A stretch of 31,056 nucleotides of DNA, taken from NCBI GenBank assembly GCA_036392375.1, contig DASVYC010000086.1:1-31056 (forward strand). Reading direction: 5' to 3'. Made by a program: the position numbers and the translations under genes. Source of the stretch: JAFEBO01 sp036392375 (GTDB lineage: Bacteria > Planctomycetota > Phycisphaerae > Phycisphaerales > UBA1924). Positions 1 through 6,567 of the stretch are shown here, one piece after another (position 1 is the first letter of the stretch; each line of letters begins with the position of its first letter). The notes under the pieces are model-generated. The model ran no database searches and had not been told where the DNA came from. It worked only from the letters and a program-made list of their open reading frames with translations.

Positions 1-102
1 GCGCTCCGATCGTGCTCGCCCCACGAGCCAGACCCTCCGCTTGTCTATCGGCGTTCATCCATGTCCAATCCCACCCGCTCCACCACACCCCTCCCGACTC
101 CG

Positions 103-132
103 CCAGAAGGGTAAGAGCCAGAAGGGTAAGAG
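103..132. repeat. Tandem 15-bp duplication
   Basis: Two perfect head-to-tail copies of a 15-bp unit beginning CCAGAAGGG lie at 103-117 and 118-132, downstream of the acyltransferase gene, which ends at 189 on the minus strand. No coding role is apparent. This may simply be a replication-slippage duplication. The rest of 1-188 holds nothing I can assign. Confidence 0.8.
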
Positions 133-188
133 ATTGTTCGAGCGCCCGCCCGCCGTCGGTTCCCGCCAATGCCGCAGTTCCCGAGCCG

Positions 189-920
189 CTACCGCACCGT
201 CATGGACCCCGACCCCAGGGATTGCACCGCCTCCTCACACCGCCGCGCCACATTGCTCCACCCCTCGCGGCTGTCGGGTTCTTGCTCAAAGACCAGCGGC
301 GTGCCCACCCGCACCGTGATCCGCGCCGGCCGGGGCAGCTTCACGTTTGCCGGACACGCCTCAAACGGCCCGTCCAGGTAGCACGGCACCACCGGCACAT
401 TCGTCCCCGCCACGATCATGCCCAGCCCCGCCTTGAACGGGTTCATCGTTCCGTCGCGGCTGCGCGTTCCCTCCGGAAACAACACAAGCCCGCCATGCCC
501 GCTCGTCACCCGCTCCCGCAGGTCCACCAGCGCGTGTGAGGTGACACCCTTGCGGTACAGCGGCAAGGCGTTGAGGAAGAGCGACGCGAGCAGCGACGTG
601 GCGCCGTTCTTGAAGAACACATCTCCCGCCGCCACCGGGTGCGTCTCGATCCGTGCCTTCAGCGGCAGCGCCGACACCAGCACCAACGCGTCGAGGTGAC
701 TCTCGTGGTTGGCGATCACAATGAACGGCACCCGCCGCGGCAGGTTCTCCGCGCCCTCGATCCGCATCCGGTGATACAGCCGCAGATACAGGCGCACGCC
801 GAGCGTGGCGGCCGCGTTCATCGAGACCGACACCAACCCGGCCTCACGCCGTGTGCTGCGGAAACGCTCGCCGGGCTTCATCATCGAGTCGGCGGCGGGT
901 TTGTACGTGAACGGCTTCAT
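189..920 (-). CDS. PlsC-type 1-acylglycerol-3-phosphate acyltransferase
   Basis: A 243-residue lysophospholipid acyltransferase of the PlsC/LPLAT family, expected to transfer an acyl chain to the sn-2 position of 1-acylglycerol-3-phosphate (or a related lysolipid) at the inner membrane. The HX4D catalytic motif is at H72 and D77 (NHESHLD). The phosphate-binding FPEGTRS block is at 148-154, and a block IV-like VPCYLDG is at 178-184. The start was placed at the ATG at 918-920; the frame is open for 46 more codons upstream, but that part looks non-conserved. A later Met (MMKPGE, residues 13-14) is also possible. No strong Shine-Dalgarno is visible. The nearby phospholipid genes at 2835-4533 on the same strand fit a lipid role, but they are separated from this gene by the DUF4062 gene. 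Family confident, exact substrate not. Confidence 0.85.
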   Translation of the reverse strand: MKPFTYKPAADSMMKPGERFRSTRREAGLVSVSMNAAATLGVRLYLRLYHRMRIEGAENLPRRVPFIVIANHESHLDALVLVSALPLKARIETHPVAAGDVFFKNGATSLLASLFLNALPLYRKGVTSHALVDLRERVTSGHGGLVLFPEGTRSRDGTMNPFKAGLGMIVAGTNVPVVPCYLDGPFEACPANVKLPRPARITVRVGTPLVFEQEPDSREGWSNVARRCEEAVQSLGSGSMTVR

Positions 921-1060
921 CGGTGGTTCAGTGAGGTCGAGACGAAAGAGCCGACCGCTCCGATCTTTGCGTAAGCCGATACCCGCAGCGCCTCCGCACC
1001 CCCTTGCAAACCACACCTTTCGTAGGTTACCATCTCGTTCACACGGAATGGGGTGCAATC

Positions 1061-1774
1061 ATGGAACAGCCTGATCAGGTCCGGGAGAAACTTGCTCGCT
1101 GGATCGTTGTCGGTTCATTGATTGTGACCGGCGCAGTCGCGATCACCGCGATCGCGACGGCGAGCTGGGCACAGAGCACCAGCAATCTTGCGGTGCAGAT
1201 TCTCACCCTCGTGCTCCCATTGCTCGGCACCTGGGTGGGCGCGGTAATGGCGTACTACTTCGCGCGCGAGAACTTCGAGTCCGCGGCGAAGCAGACCCGG
1301 TTGCTGCTCGGCCAAAAGCTCGACAGCCCCGCGATCGACGCCGCCATTCCAGCCGCCAAGATCCAGGCGTTGACTCTCCCGCAGACCGACAACGGGTCCG
1401 GGCTCGCACTCTCGGCTATCCGTGACAAACTCAAAGAAATCGCCAAGTACCGGGTCCCGATCTTCGACGAGAACAAGGCCGCTCGTTTCGTGGTGCATCG
1501 CCAGCCCCTCGACGGCTTCCTCGCCGATCGCCTGGGTCAGCCTGCGACGCCACCGCCGATGTTCAACGACCTGCTCGACTCACCTGAGTTTGGAAAGCAG
1601 GTGCAGAACGCGTGCGCGTACATAAGCAAGGACGCCACACTCGCCGAGGCAAAGGCGGCGATGGAGTCGCGACAGAATTGCCAGGACGTCTTCATCACCG
1701 AGCACGGCCGACCAGATGAGCCCGTGATCGGGTGGTTGACGAACAACGAGATTCAGCGAGCTTCGGAGGCGTAG
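1061..1774 (+). CDS. Two-TM membrane protein with C-terminal CBS-like region
   Basis: A 237-residue protein of unknown function. Two hydrophobic helices (about 13-35 and 44-67) are followed by a basic/amphipathic linker and a cytoplasmic C-terminal half resembling a CBS pair. The segment around 130-150 (RVPIFDEN then FVVHRQPLDGFL) and the segment 187-237 (KDATLAEAKAAM, DVFITE, VIGWLTNNEI) match the usual CBS strand-helix pattern. CBS pairs usually bind adenine nucleotides, so a membrane sensor is a reasonable inference. The start is the ATG at 1061; an upstream in-frame ATG at 1004 would add a non-conserved 19-residue extension. The gene is convergent with the DUF4062 gene (stops 1774 and 1844) and divergent from the acyltransferase. 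Confidence 0.65.
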   Translation: MEQPDQVREKLARWIVVGSLIVTGAVAITAIATASWAQSTSNLAVQILTLVLPLLGTWVGAVMAYYFARENFESAAKQTRLLLGQKLDSPAIDAAIPAAKIQALTLPQTDNGSGLALSAIRDKLKEIAKYRVPIFDENKAARFVVHRQPLDGFLADRLGQPATPPPMFNDLLDSPEFGKQVQNACAYISKDATLAEAKAAMESRQNCQDVFITEHGRPDEPVIGWLTNNEIQRASEA

Positions 1775-1843
1775 GGATTCCGCCGTCAATGACCAAGCAC
1801 GCTCTAAACGCAGGAAGGTACCGCCGTCGGCGCGGCGTGGAGC

Positions 1844-2782
1844 TTACTGCAATGTGCTCCCGGTCTTCGTCATCGCGAGCCGGTGGCGATATGCAAGCAA
1901 GCTGCTCCCGAGCGGCGTCATTCGAAACACGCTCTGGATCGCGGGCCACTGCGGCACTCTGGTGGCGGGCGCGCTTTCAGTGATCAACCCCCAAGACACG
2001 AGTGCGCGAAGGTCGCAACTGATCGGGACGGCATCGGGATGGGCGAAGTAGTCGATCAGCCTCGCTACATTCGACTCCGGCGGGAGCTTCAAGAAGAATT
2101 CGAGCAGTGTCAGCCTACCGAACTGGGTCGCGGCTTTGATACCTTTGAGACTCTCTTCGATCGCAATCAGGCGAGCTTCTTCGGCACGACTAGGGTCGAT
2201 CGCCGAGAGTCTCTCACGCAGCGTCGCGTTATCCCGGCTAAGACGGGCGATCTCATTGGAGGTTTCAGGGGTCGCCGCCGCGCTCGACGGCACCCACCCC
2301 GGACGCTCGAACTGCGCAATCGTTTTCCCAAGCGCGACCGCAAAGTTCGTGGACAGTTGCTCACGCGAGTTCCAGAATGACACCATGCGGCTTGAGACCT
2401 TCGATTTGAACTGTTCGAGCCGCTTCGCAGCCGCCCGGTTCTTCTCGCGCTTGGTGCTTGGCCAAGCCGCTCCTTCGGACAGGACGAACGCCATCACCGG
2501 CACGCCCTTGGAGACCGCGTAGTCGTACTCCTTCTCGGTGTAGCTGATGCCGCCTTCCGCTGGGATCGTTGATCCATACCTCGCCGCGACGATCAACACG
2601 TAATAGTCCGATTGATCGATCGTGCGCCGGATCACCTCCCACTGCGTCTCGTTGCCGGCGCTGAACATCTCCATGCCGATGGGAAAGTGGCCCATCTCAA
2701 GCGTGGTGCGTACGACGTCCTGACGCTCGTCCTTCAAGTCCTCGTACGTCGAACTGACAAAGATCGTGTACTTCTTATTCAT
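1844..2782 (-). CDS. DUF4062 (TIR-like) protein with coiled coil and winged-helix-like C-terminus
   Basis: A 312-residue protein. Residues 4-100 form a DUF4062 domain: the opening strand and loop IFVSSTYEDLKDER (7-20), the second strand DYYVLIVAARYGS (59-71), and GISYTEKEYDYA (78-89). DUF4062 belongs to the TIR-like fold and is often the N-terminal module of bacterial STAND/NLR-type proteins. Here there is no NTPase. Instead a predicted coiled coil (about 175-215) leads to a C-terminal segment (about 225-305) whose ending LRALVSWGLITES then FRMTPLGSSLL looks like a winged-helix fold. A GAGG Shine-Dalgarno lies about 8 nt before the ATG at 2782. It is transcribed separately from the lipid operon behind it. 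Whether it is a signalling or defence effector is unknown; the domain call is solid, the role is not. Confidence 0.75.
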   Translation of the reverse strand: MNKKYTIFVSSTYEDLKDERQDVVRTTLEMGHFPIGMEMFSAGNETQWEVIRRTIDQSDYYVLIVAARYGSTIPAEGGISYTEKEYDYAVSKGVPVMAFVLSEGAAWPSTKREKNRAAAKRLEQFKSKVSSRMVSFWNSREQLSTNFAVALGKTIAQFERPGWVPSSAAATPETSNEIARLSRDNATLRERLSAIDPSRAEEARLIAIEESLKGIKAATQFGRLTLLEFFLKLPPESNVARLIDYFAHPDAVPISCDLRALVSWGLITESAPATRVPQWPAIQSVFRMTPLGSSLLAYRHRLAMTKTGSTLQ

Positions 2783-2834
2783 GTGTCCGCCTCACCCATT
2801 CCGGCGAGAAACGCAGTCGCGCCGATCATCACAC

Positions 2835-3839
2835 TCACATCCCAAGCGCCGCCGTAAACACCCGCGGCGTCCTCTCCAACCCAAACCCGATCGCGTACCC
2901 GATCAAGTGAAACGTCGCCGGCGCAACCAGCAGCGCCGAGTTCAGTCGATCGAGGAACCCGCCGTGGCCGGGCAGTGTCGCGGCCATGTCCTTGATGCCC
3001 AGGTCGCGCTTGATCGATCCGAGCAAGAGGTCGCCGAGCTGCCCGCCGATCGAGATGATGAGCCCGAGCACGATGAGCGCCCACGGCGTATCCAGCTTCG
3101 TGCCCTCGAACACCAGATGCCCCATCCCCGCCGCAAACGCGGTGGTCAGCACCAACGCGCCCAGATGCCCGCCCAGCGTCTTGTTCGGACTCGTGTTCGG
3201 GAACAGCTTCCGCCGCCCAAACGCCTTGCCGCAGACGTACGCGAAGATGTCGTTGAGCTGCACGCTGACCAGGATCAGGAGCAAGATCGGGCGGTAGTTC
3301 GGGTCGTTGGCGATGTAGCCGAGGTGGCCGAGGCCCGAGCCGAACAGCAGAAACGCCACGCACGCGAGTGAGACGCGCTGGATGAAACCCTGCGGCGAAT
3401 CCGCCAGCACCGCCGTCGCGGCGAGGATCACGATCGTCAGAGGCGTCAAAGCCATGAACATGCCGTACCAGTGATCGAGCGATGTGAGCGCGACGAGCAC
3501 GATGCTGATCGCCACGATCGCACTGAGCGACCGAAATCGGAACAGCCCCGTCGCCCGGGCGTACTCGCGGTAGCAGAGCATCGACGCCACCGCGATCGCG
3601 ATGATCGCCGTCGCCGGGCACAAGAGCACCGGCACCAAGAGCGCGGGCGCGATGACGAGCCACGTCCAGTAGCGGGTCCAGACGTCCTTGCGTGTCTTCT
3701 CCGACATCTTCGCCGAGAGCGCGAGCGTCGCGAGCGGTGCCGCGATGAACGCGCCGGCGATCAGGTAGAGGAACACACGCGTCGCCGGGTGCGACAAGGC
3801 GTTGGAATAGGTGAAGAGATAGTCGATGCCTTCTTTCAC
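2835..3839 (-). CDS. CDP-diglyceride synthase-like phosphatidate cytidylyltransferase
   Basis: A 334-residue polytopic membrane protein of the CdsA family, which makes CDP-diacylglycerol from CTP and phosphatidate. The family signature spans 275-300: SIKRDLGIKD, then LPGHGGFLDRLN. It matches the usual pattern except that the last Asp is replaced by Asn (N300). The upstream SPNKT block (217-221) corresponds to the usual SPKKT. At least eight hydrophobic segments are visible. The start ATG (3839) follows the stop of the CDP-alcohol phosphatidyltransferase (3850) by 10 nt, so the two are co-transcribed. The pairing of a CdsA-like and a CDP-alcohol phosphatidyltransferase gene recalls E. coli ynbA-ynbB, suggesting a specialised lipid pathway rather than the housekeeping cdsA. 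Confidence 0.85.
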   Translation of the reverse strand: MKEGIDYLFTYSNALSHPATRVFLYLIAGAFIAAPLATLALSAKMSEKTRKDVWTRYWTWLVIAPALLVPVLLCPATAIIAIAVASMLCYREYARATGLFRFRSLSAIVAISIVLVALTSLDHWYGMFMALTPLTIVILAATAVLADSPQGFIQRVSLACVAFLLFGSGLGHLGYIANDPNYRPILLLILVSVQLNDIFAYVCGKAFGRRKLFPNTSPNKTLGGHLGALVLTTAFAAGMGHLVFEGTKLDTPWALIVLGLIISIGGQLGDLLLGSIKRDLGIKDMAATLPGHGGFLDRLNSALLVAPATFHLIGYAIGFGLERTPRVFTAALGM

Positions 3840-3849
3840 GTGCCGCCTT

Positions 3850-4533
3850 TCAAGTTCCGCGACTCCGAAGGTTCCGTGCCAGCGTCGCCAGCCGCCGCCA
3901 CGCCGTGTACAAGCCGCCGACCGCGATGAGCAGCAGCGTCCAGTCCATGATCGACATCGTCGGCCCGCCGGGCCAGAACGGGACCACGGGTCGGAAGCCC
4001 GGCGGTGCGAAGGCGAGGTACAGGCACGCGACGGTCATCGCGAACATGCGCTGCTGCTTGGCCATCGGCCCGCGGAAATCGCTGGGGAAACCGAGCGAGC
4101 GTCCCAGCACGCGGATGTAGGTCACGAACAACGCGGCACACGCCGCCGCCCAGCCCGCCCACGCCTCGCCTGCAAGGCAGTAGCCCGCGCCGACGAAGAT
4201 GAACGTGTCGGACAGTCGATCGGGCACTTCGTTGTACAGATCGCCCACCGCCGAGCGCATGTTTCCTTCGACCGCGACCATCCCGTCGAGCAGGTTCGCC
4301 ATCAGCCGCGTCTGAATCCCCGCCGCCGCGACGAGGTACAGCGTCAGGTACGGCATATCCACGCGTCCGACGAGTGCGAGGCTCAGCCCCGCGATCGCCG
4401 CCGCCACCACGCCCAGCACCGAGATCAGATTCGGGCTGACGCGCGCCCGCGCCAGCATCGCGGCGAAGCGCTGGATCGGCCCCAGGCTGCGTGCCGCGAT
4501 CGGACGACGATCAAAGTCGGTGGATTCGGCCAT
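3850..4533 (-). CDS. Divergent CDP-alcohol phosphatidyltransferase
   Basis: A 227-residue membrane protein of the CDP-alcohol phosphatidyltransferase family, which joins an alcohol to the phosphatidyl group of CDP-diacylglycerol in the membrane. The normal motif is DxxDGxxAR-x8-GxxxDxxxD. Here it reads N80-L-L-D83-G84, V88 in place of Arg, G97, N101 in place of the third Asp, and D105. Thus D1 and D3 are Asn and the Arg is Val, while D2 and D4 remain. The spacing is exactly canonical, so alignment is secure. SPNLIS (33-38) is the usual N-terminal helix start. The ATG at 4533 has GGAGG about 8 nt upstream and follows the stop of the transporter gene by 2 nt. The altered motif suggests a distinct subfamily; substrate unknown. 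Confidence 0.8.
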   Translation of the reverse strand: MAESTDFDRRPIAARSLGPIQRFAAMLARARVSPNLISVLGVVAAAIAGLSLALVGRVDMPYLTLYLVAAAGIQTRLMANLLDGMVAVEGNMRSAVGDLYNEVPDRLSDTFIFVGAGYCLAGEAWAGWAAACAALFVTYIRVLGRSLGFPSDFRGPMAKQQRMFAMTVACLYLAFAPPGFRPVVPFWPGGPTMSIMDWTLLLIAVGGLYTAWRRLATLARNLRSRGT

Positions 4534-4535
4534 CG

Positions 4536-4901
4536 CTAGCGCCTCCCCATCAGCCACATGCCGGCGATCAAGAGCACCATGCCCAGTATGTTCGCGGGCT
4601 TGATCGGCTCCGCGAAGGCGAAGTACGCGATCGCCGCCGCCCAGATGAATGTCGACGCATAAATGGGATACAGCGTCGTCAACTGCCCGCCCCGCTTGAA
4701 CGCGGCGACGAACAGCACCATCACCGCGACGTAACACACCACGCCCGCCAACAGCCGCGGATTGAACCACGTCAGCACCCGGGCCACCTCGAGCCGCTCC
4801 GCTCCCGACTTGTACAGGAACTGCCCCAGCGCCCCAAAGAACGCGGCCGCCGCGAACATCACCATCGAGATCGGCGGCGTGGTTGTAGCGGTCTCGTCCA
4901 T
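4536..4901 (-). CDS. Small 4-TM EamA/SMR-type transporter
   Basis: A 121-residue protein with four hydrophobic helices (about 11-28, 46-68, 75-97, 101-119), the size and pattern of half an EamA transporter or of an SMR/ArnE-like small transporter. GALGQFLYKSGAE (23-35) and the YPIYASTFIWAA...AEPIKPANILGM stretch (78-108) are typical of the family. Such proteins work as dimers to export drugs or to flip lipid-linked sugars. It is the first gene of a tight three-gene minus-strand operon with the CDP-alcohol phosphatidyltransferase and the CdsA-like gene, so moving a lipid or lipid precursor is a plausible inference. Its start codon lies only 22 bp from that of the divergent zinc-ribbon gene. 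Confidence 0.75.
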   Translation of the reverse strand: MDETATTTPPISMVMFAAAAFFGALGQFLYKSGAERLEVARVLTWFNPRLLAGVVCYVAVMVLFVAAFKRGGQLTTLYPIYASTFIWAAAIAYFAFAEPIKPANILGMVLLIAGMWLMGRR

Positions 4902-4923
4902 GCCGCTAAGGTATCAGACTGCC

Positions 4924-5166
4924 ATGCCCCGCCGCCCACCCCCCGACGACGACGGCCCCATCGCCTCCGACCTCGAGAAGTTCGGCGATGTCACGCAGAC
5001 CTGCGAATCCTGCGGCACCACGCTCTACGACGACGCCGACCTCTGCTGGAAGTGCGGCCACGCGCTGGGGACGCATCCCGTCAAGCAGGTGCCGATGTGG
5101 GTGCTCATCACCACCAGCGTGCTGATCGGCGTGATCATCCTCGGCCTCGTGCTGCGTTTGATCTGA
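4924..5166 (+). CDS. Zinc-ribbon protein with C-terminal membrane anchor
   Basis: An 80-residue protein. A CxxC-x10-CxxC zinc ribbon (C27, C30, C41, C44) follows an acidic N-terminus, and a single hydrophobic helix occupies about 57-79. It is predicted to be tail-anchored with the ribbon in the cytoplasm. The function is unknown; ribbons of this sort often mediate protein contacts. The ATG at 4924 is divergent from the transporter gene with only 22 bp between the start codons, so their promoters must overlap the coding starts or the transcripts have very short leaders. A strong hairpin (5181-5203) follows the stop. Confidence 0.7.
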   Translation: MPRRPPPDDDGPIASDLEKFGDVTQTCESCGTTLYDDADLCWKCGHALGTHPVKQVPMWVLITTSVLIGVIILGLVLRLI

Positions 5167-5180
5167 TCCGAGAGGACGGG

Positions 5181-5203
5181 GGCGGGGCCTTCCAGGCCCC
5201 GCC
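5181..5203 (+). terminator. GC-rich hairpin after zinc-ribbon gene
   Basis: A perfect 10-bp inverted repeat (GGCGGGGCCT and its complement) with a 3-nt loop lies 14 nt after the stop of the zinc-ribbon gene. There is no following T-run, so it may stabilise the 3' end or stop transcription with help from Rho rather than act as a classical intrinsic terminator. Confidence 0.4.
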
Positions 5204-5229
5204 GAAGAACACCCCAACCCTCATCAACA

Positions 5230-5274
5230 CCAGTGGGACCGGCCTCCCGGCCGGTCGACGGACGGGTGGACTGG
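5230..5274 (+). repeat. Dispersed palindrome family 1, copy 1
   Basis: The core GACCGGCC-TCCC-GGCCGGTC is at 5237-5256, preceded by CCAGTGG and followed by a tail that reads GACGGACGGGTGGACTGG. Core and tail recur in inverted orientation at 6490-6532, and the core alone at 6427-6453 and 6542-6567. Here it lies between the zinc-ribbon gene and the pilin-like gene, upstream of the latter. Confidence 0.85.
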
Positions 5275-5373
5275 AACAACTCCGGGTGCCAGTGCACGCG
5301 GCCCCGCGTGATCGAATCCTCTCTTTGCCGCAACACCATCGCCTCGCGCCCGAATCGACCTGCAGAGGCACGC

Positions 5374-6420
5374 ATGGCAAGGCATAACCAACCTCCCGGG
5401 ATCACGCTCCTCGAAGCTCTGTTCGTTGTGCTGTTGATCTTGTTTCTTGTAGCAATCCTTCTGCCGGCCCTAGGCGGCCGGGGCGATACCTCGATGTTTA
5501 AGGACGGCACGCAGATCCGAGGCATCCAGCAAGCCATGGTCACCTTCGCTGGCAACAACCAAGACACCTATCCACTTCCAAGTCTGCTCGACGCCCAAGA
5601 CACCCTCCCAGCTATCGGCGGCGTGCAACTGCAAGGCGCCGAGAAGGACCTGCCTCGCTGGATCATCTCACTCATGATCTACAACGGCCTCTTTGGTCCG
5701 GAGCTGTCGGTCTCGCCCAAGGAATCCAATCGCTCGATCCGCATCGACAACAACTACGAATTCAGCAACCCCAGCGCCGTCGAAGCGAGTAAGCGTTCGA
5801 TCGCCATCCTCGATCCCGCGTTCGCGGCCTTCTCCAACGAACCCGGCGGTGACACTCCGATTCAGCGTCAGGGCCGATTCGCCCCCGGTGCCGCATGCTC
5901 ATACGCGATGGTGCCGCTGGCCGGCGCTCGTCGTGCCGTGTGGTCATCCACCTTCGACGGCACGCAAGCAATCATCGGGAACCGCGGCCCGTGGTACGAG
6001 CAGAACGCCGCGGGCGAGTGGCTGCTCAACCGCAAGGATCGGCGCGGCGCCGCGAAGATCCGGGCCTCGGGGTCGAACACGCTGCTGATCCATGGAGCGC
6101 GCACTTCCTGGGAAGGCAACGTCGCCCGCAACGACGGCTCGATCAACTTCGAGACCCGCCCCGATCCAGAGAATATCCCGCTCTTTCACTGGAGCAGCGA
6201 CGGCGGCTCCAACCCCGTACCCACGCGATTCGACAACATCTTCGCCAACGAGGACGAGCAGTCCGCGGCCGCGCGATACAGCCCCAGTGATGACGACATC
6301 ACCGAGGCCACCAACACCCGACGCAACAACTACCTCCGCTGCTTCGGCGACCGTGCCGCACGCACGTTCGATGCTGATCGGAAGAAGCTCCTCGCCATCG
6401 GCGGCTTCTGGTACGACTGA
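5374..6420 (+). CDS. Secreted pilin-like protein (type IV prepilin N-terminus)
   Basis: A 348-residue protein with a class III (type IV prepilin) leader. A short positively charged stretch ends in PPG, cleavage is expected between G9 and I10, and the mature N-terminus ITLLEALFVVLL has Glu at +5 followed by a hydrophobic helix to about residue 32. Such proteins are processed by prepilin peptidase and assembled through type II secretion or pilus machinery. The large C-terminal part is hydrophilic and resembles the DUF1559/pseudopilin-like proteins that planctomycetes encode in many copies, though I do not see the usual H-X9-DG ending. The ATG at 5374 was chosen because AGAGG lies 5 nt upstream and the leader begins here; the open frame extends further upstream through a repeat. 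The gene stands alone, bounded by family 1 palindromes on both sides. Confidence 0.8.
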   Translation: MARHNQPPGITLLEALFVVLLILFLVAILLPALGGRGDTSMFKDGTQIRGIQQAMVTFAGNNQDTYPLPSLLDAQDTLPAIGGVQLQGAEKDLPRWIISLMIYNGLFGPELSVSPKESNRSIRIDNNYEFSNPSAVEASKRSIAILDPAFAAFSNEPGGDTPIQRQGRFAPGAACSYAMVPLAGARRAVWSSTFDGTQAIIGNRGPWYEQNAAGEWLLNRKDRRGAAKIRASGSNTLLIHGARTSWEGNVARNDGSINFETRPDPENIPLFHWSSDGGSNPVPTRFDNIFANEDEQSAAARYSPSDDDITEATNTRRNNYLRCFGDRAARTFDADRKKLLAIGGFWYD

Positions 6421-6426
6421 TTCGCG

Positions 6427-6453
6427 CCAGTGGGACCGGCCTCCCGGCCGGTC
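6427..6453 (+). repeat. Dispersed palindrome family 1, copy 2
   Basis: This copy is identical over 27 bp to the core and left flank of copy 1 (5230-5256). It begins 7 bp after the stop of the pilin-like gene, between convergent genes, where its hairpin could help end transcription. Confidence 0.85.
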
Positions 6454-6489
6454 TGCCTTGGTGTGTGGTCACGGAAGAAGCATGTGTTG

Positions 6490-6532
6490 CAGTCCACCCG
6501 TCTGTCGACCGGCCGGAGGCCGGTCCTACTGG
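6490..6532 (-). repeat. Dispersed palindrome family 1, copy 3
   Basis: An inverted copy containing both the palindromic core and the tail seen in copy 1, with a few base differences and a one-base deletion in the loop. It lies between the convergent pilin-like and GT4 genes. Confidence 0.85.
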
Positions 6533-6541
6533 TGTTTGCCT

Positions 6542-6567
6542 GACCGGCTGGAAGCCGGTCCTACTGG
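6542..6567 (-). repeat. Dispersed palindrome family 1, copy 4 (overlaps gene end)
   Basis: An inverted core copy starting 35 bp after the core of copy 3, with the arms drifted to GACCGGCT and AGCCGGTC. Its outer flank (CCAGTAG on the minus strand) contains the last Gln codon and the TAG stop of the glycosyltransferase gene. Confidence 0.8.

Noticed and set aside
1..58. Start of a minus-strand gene running off the window (ATG at 58, 19 open codons)
   Set aside because: Too short to judge and no Shine-Dalgarno; a stop appears at once in the neighbouring frame that also has an ATG. Possible but unsupported.
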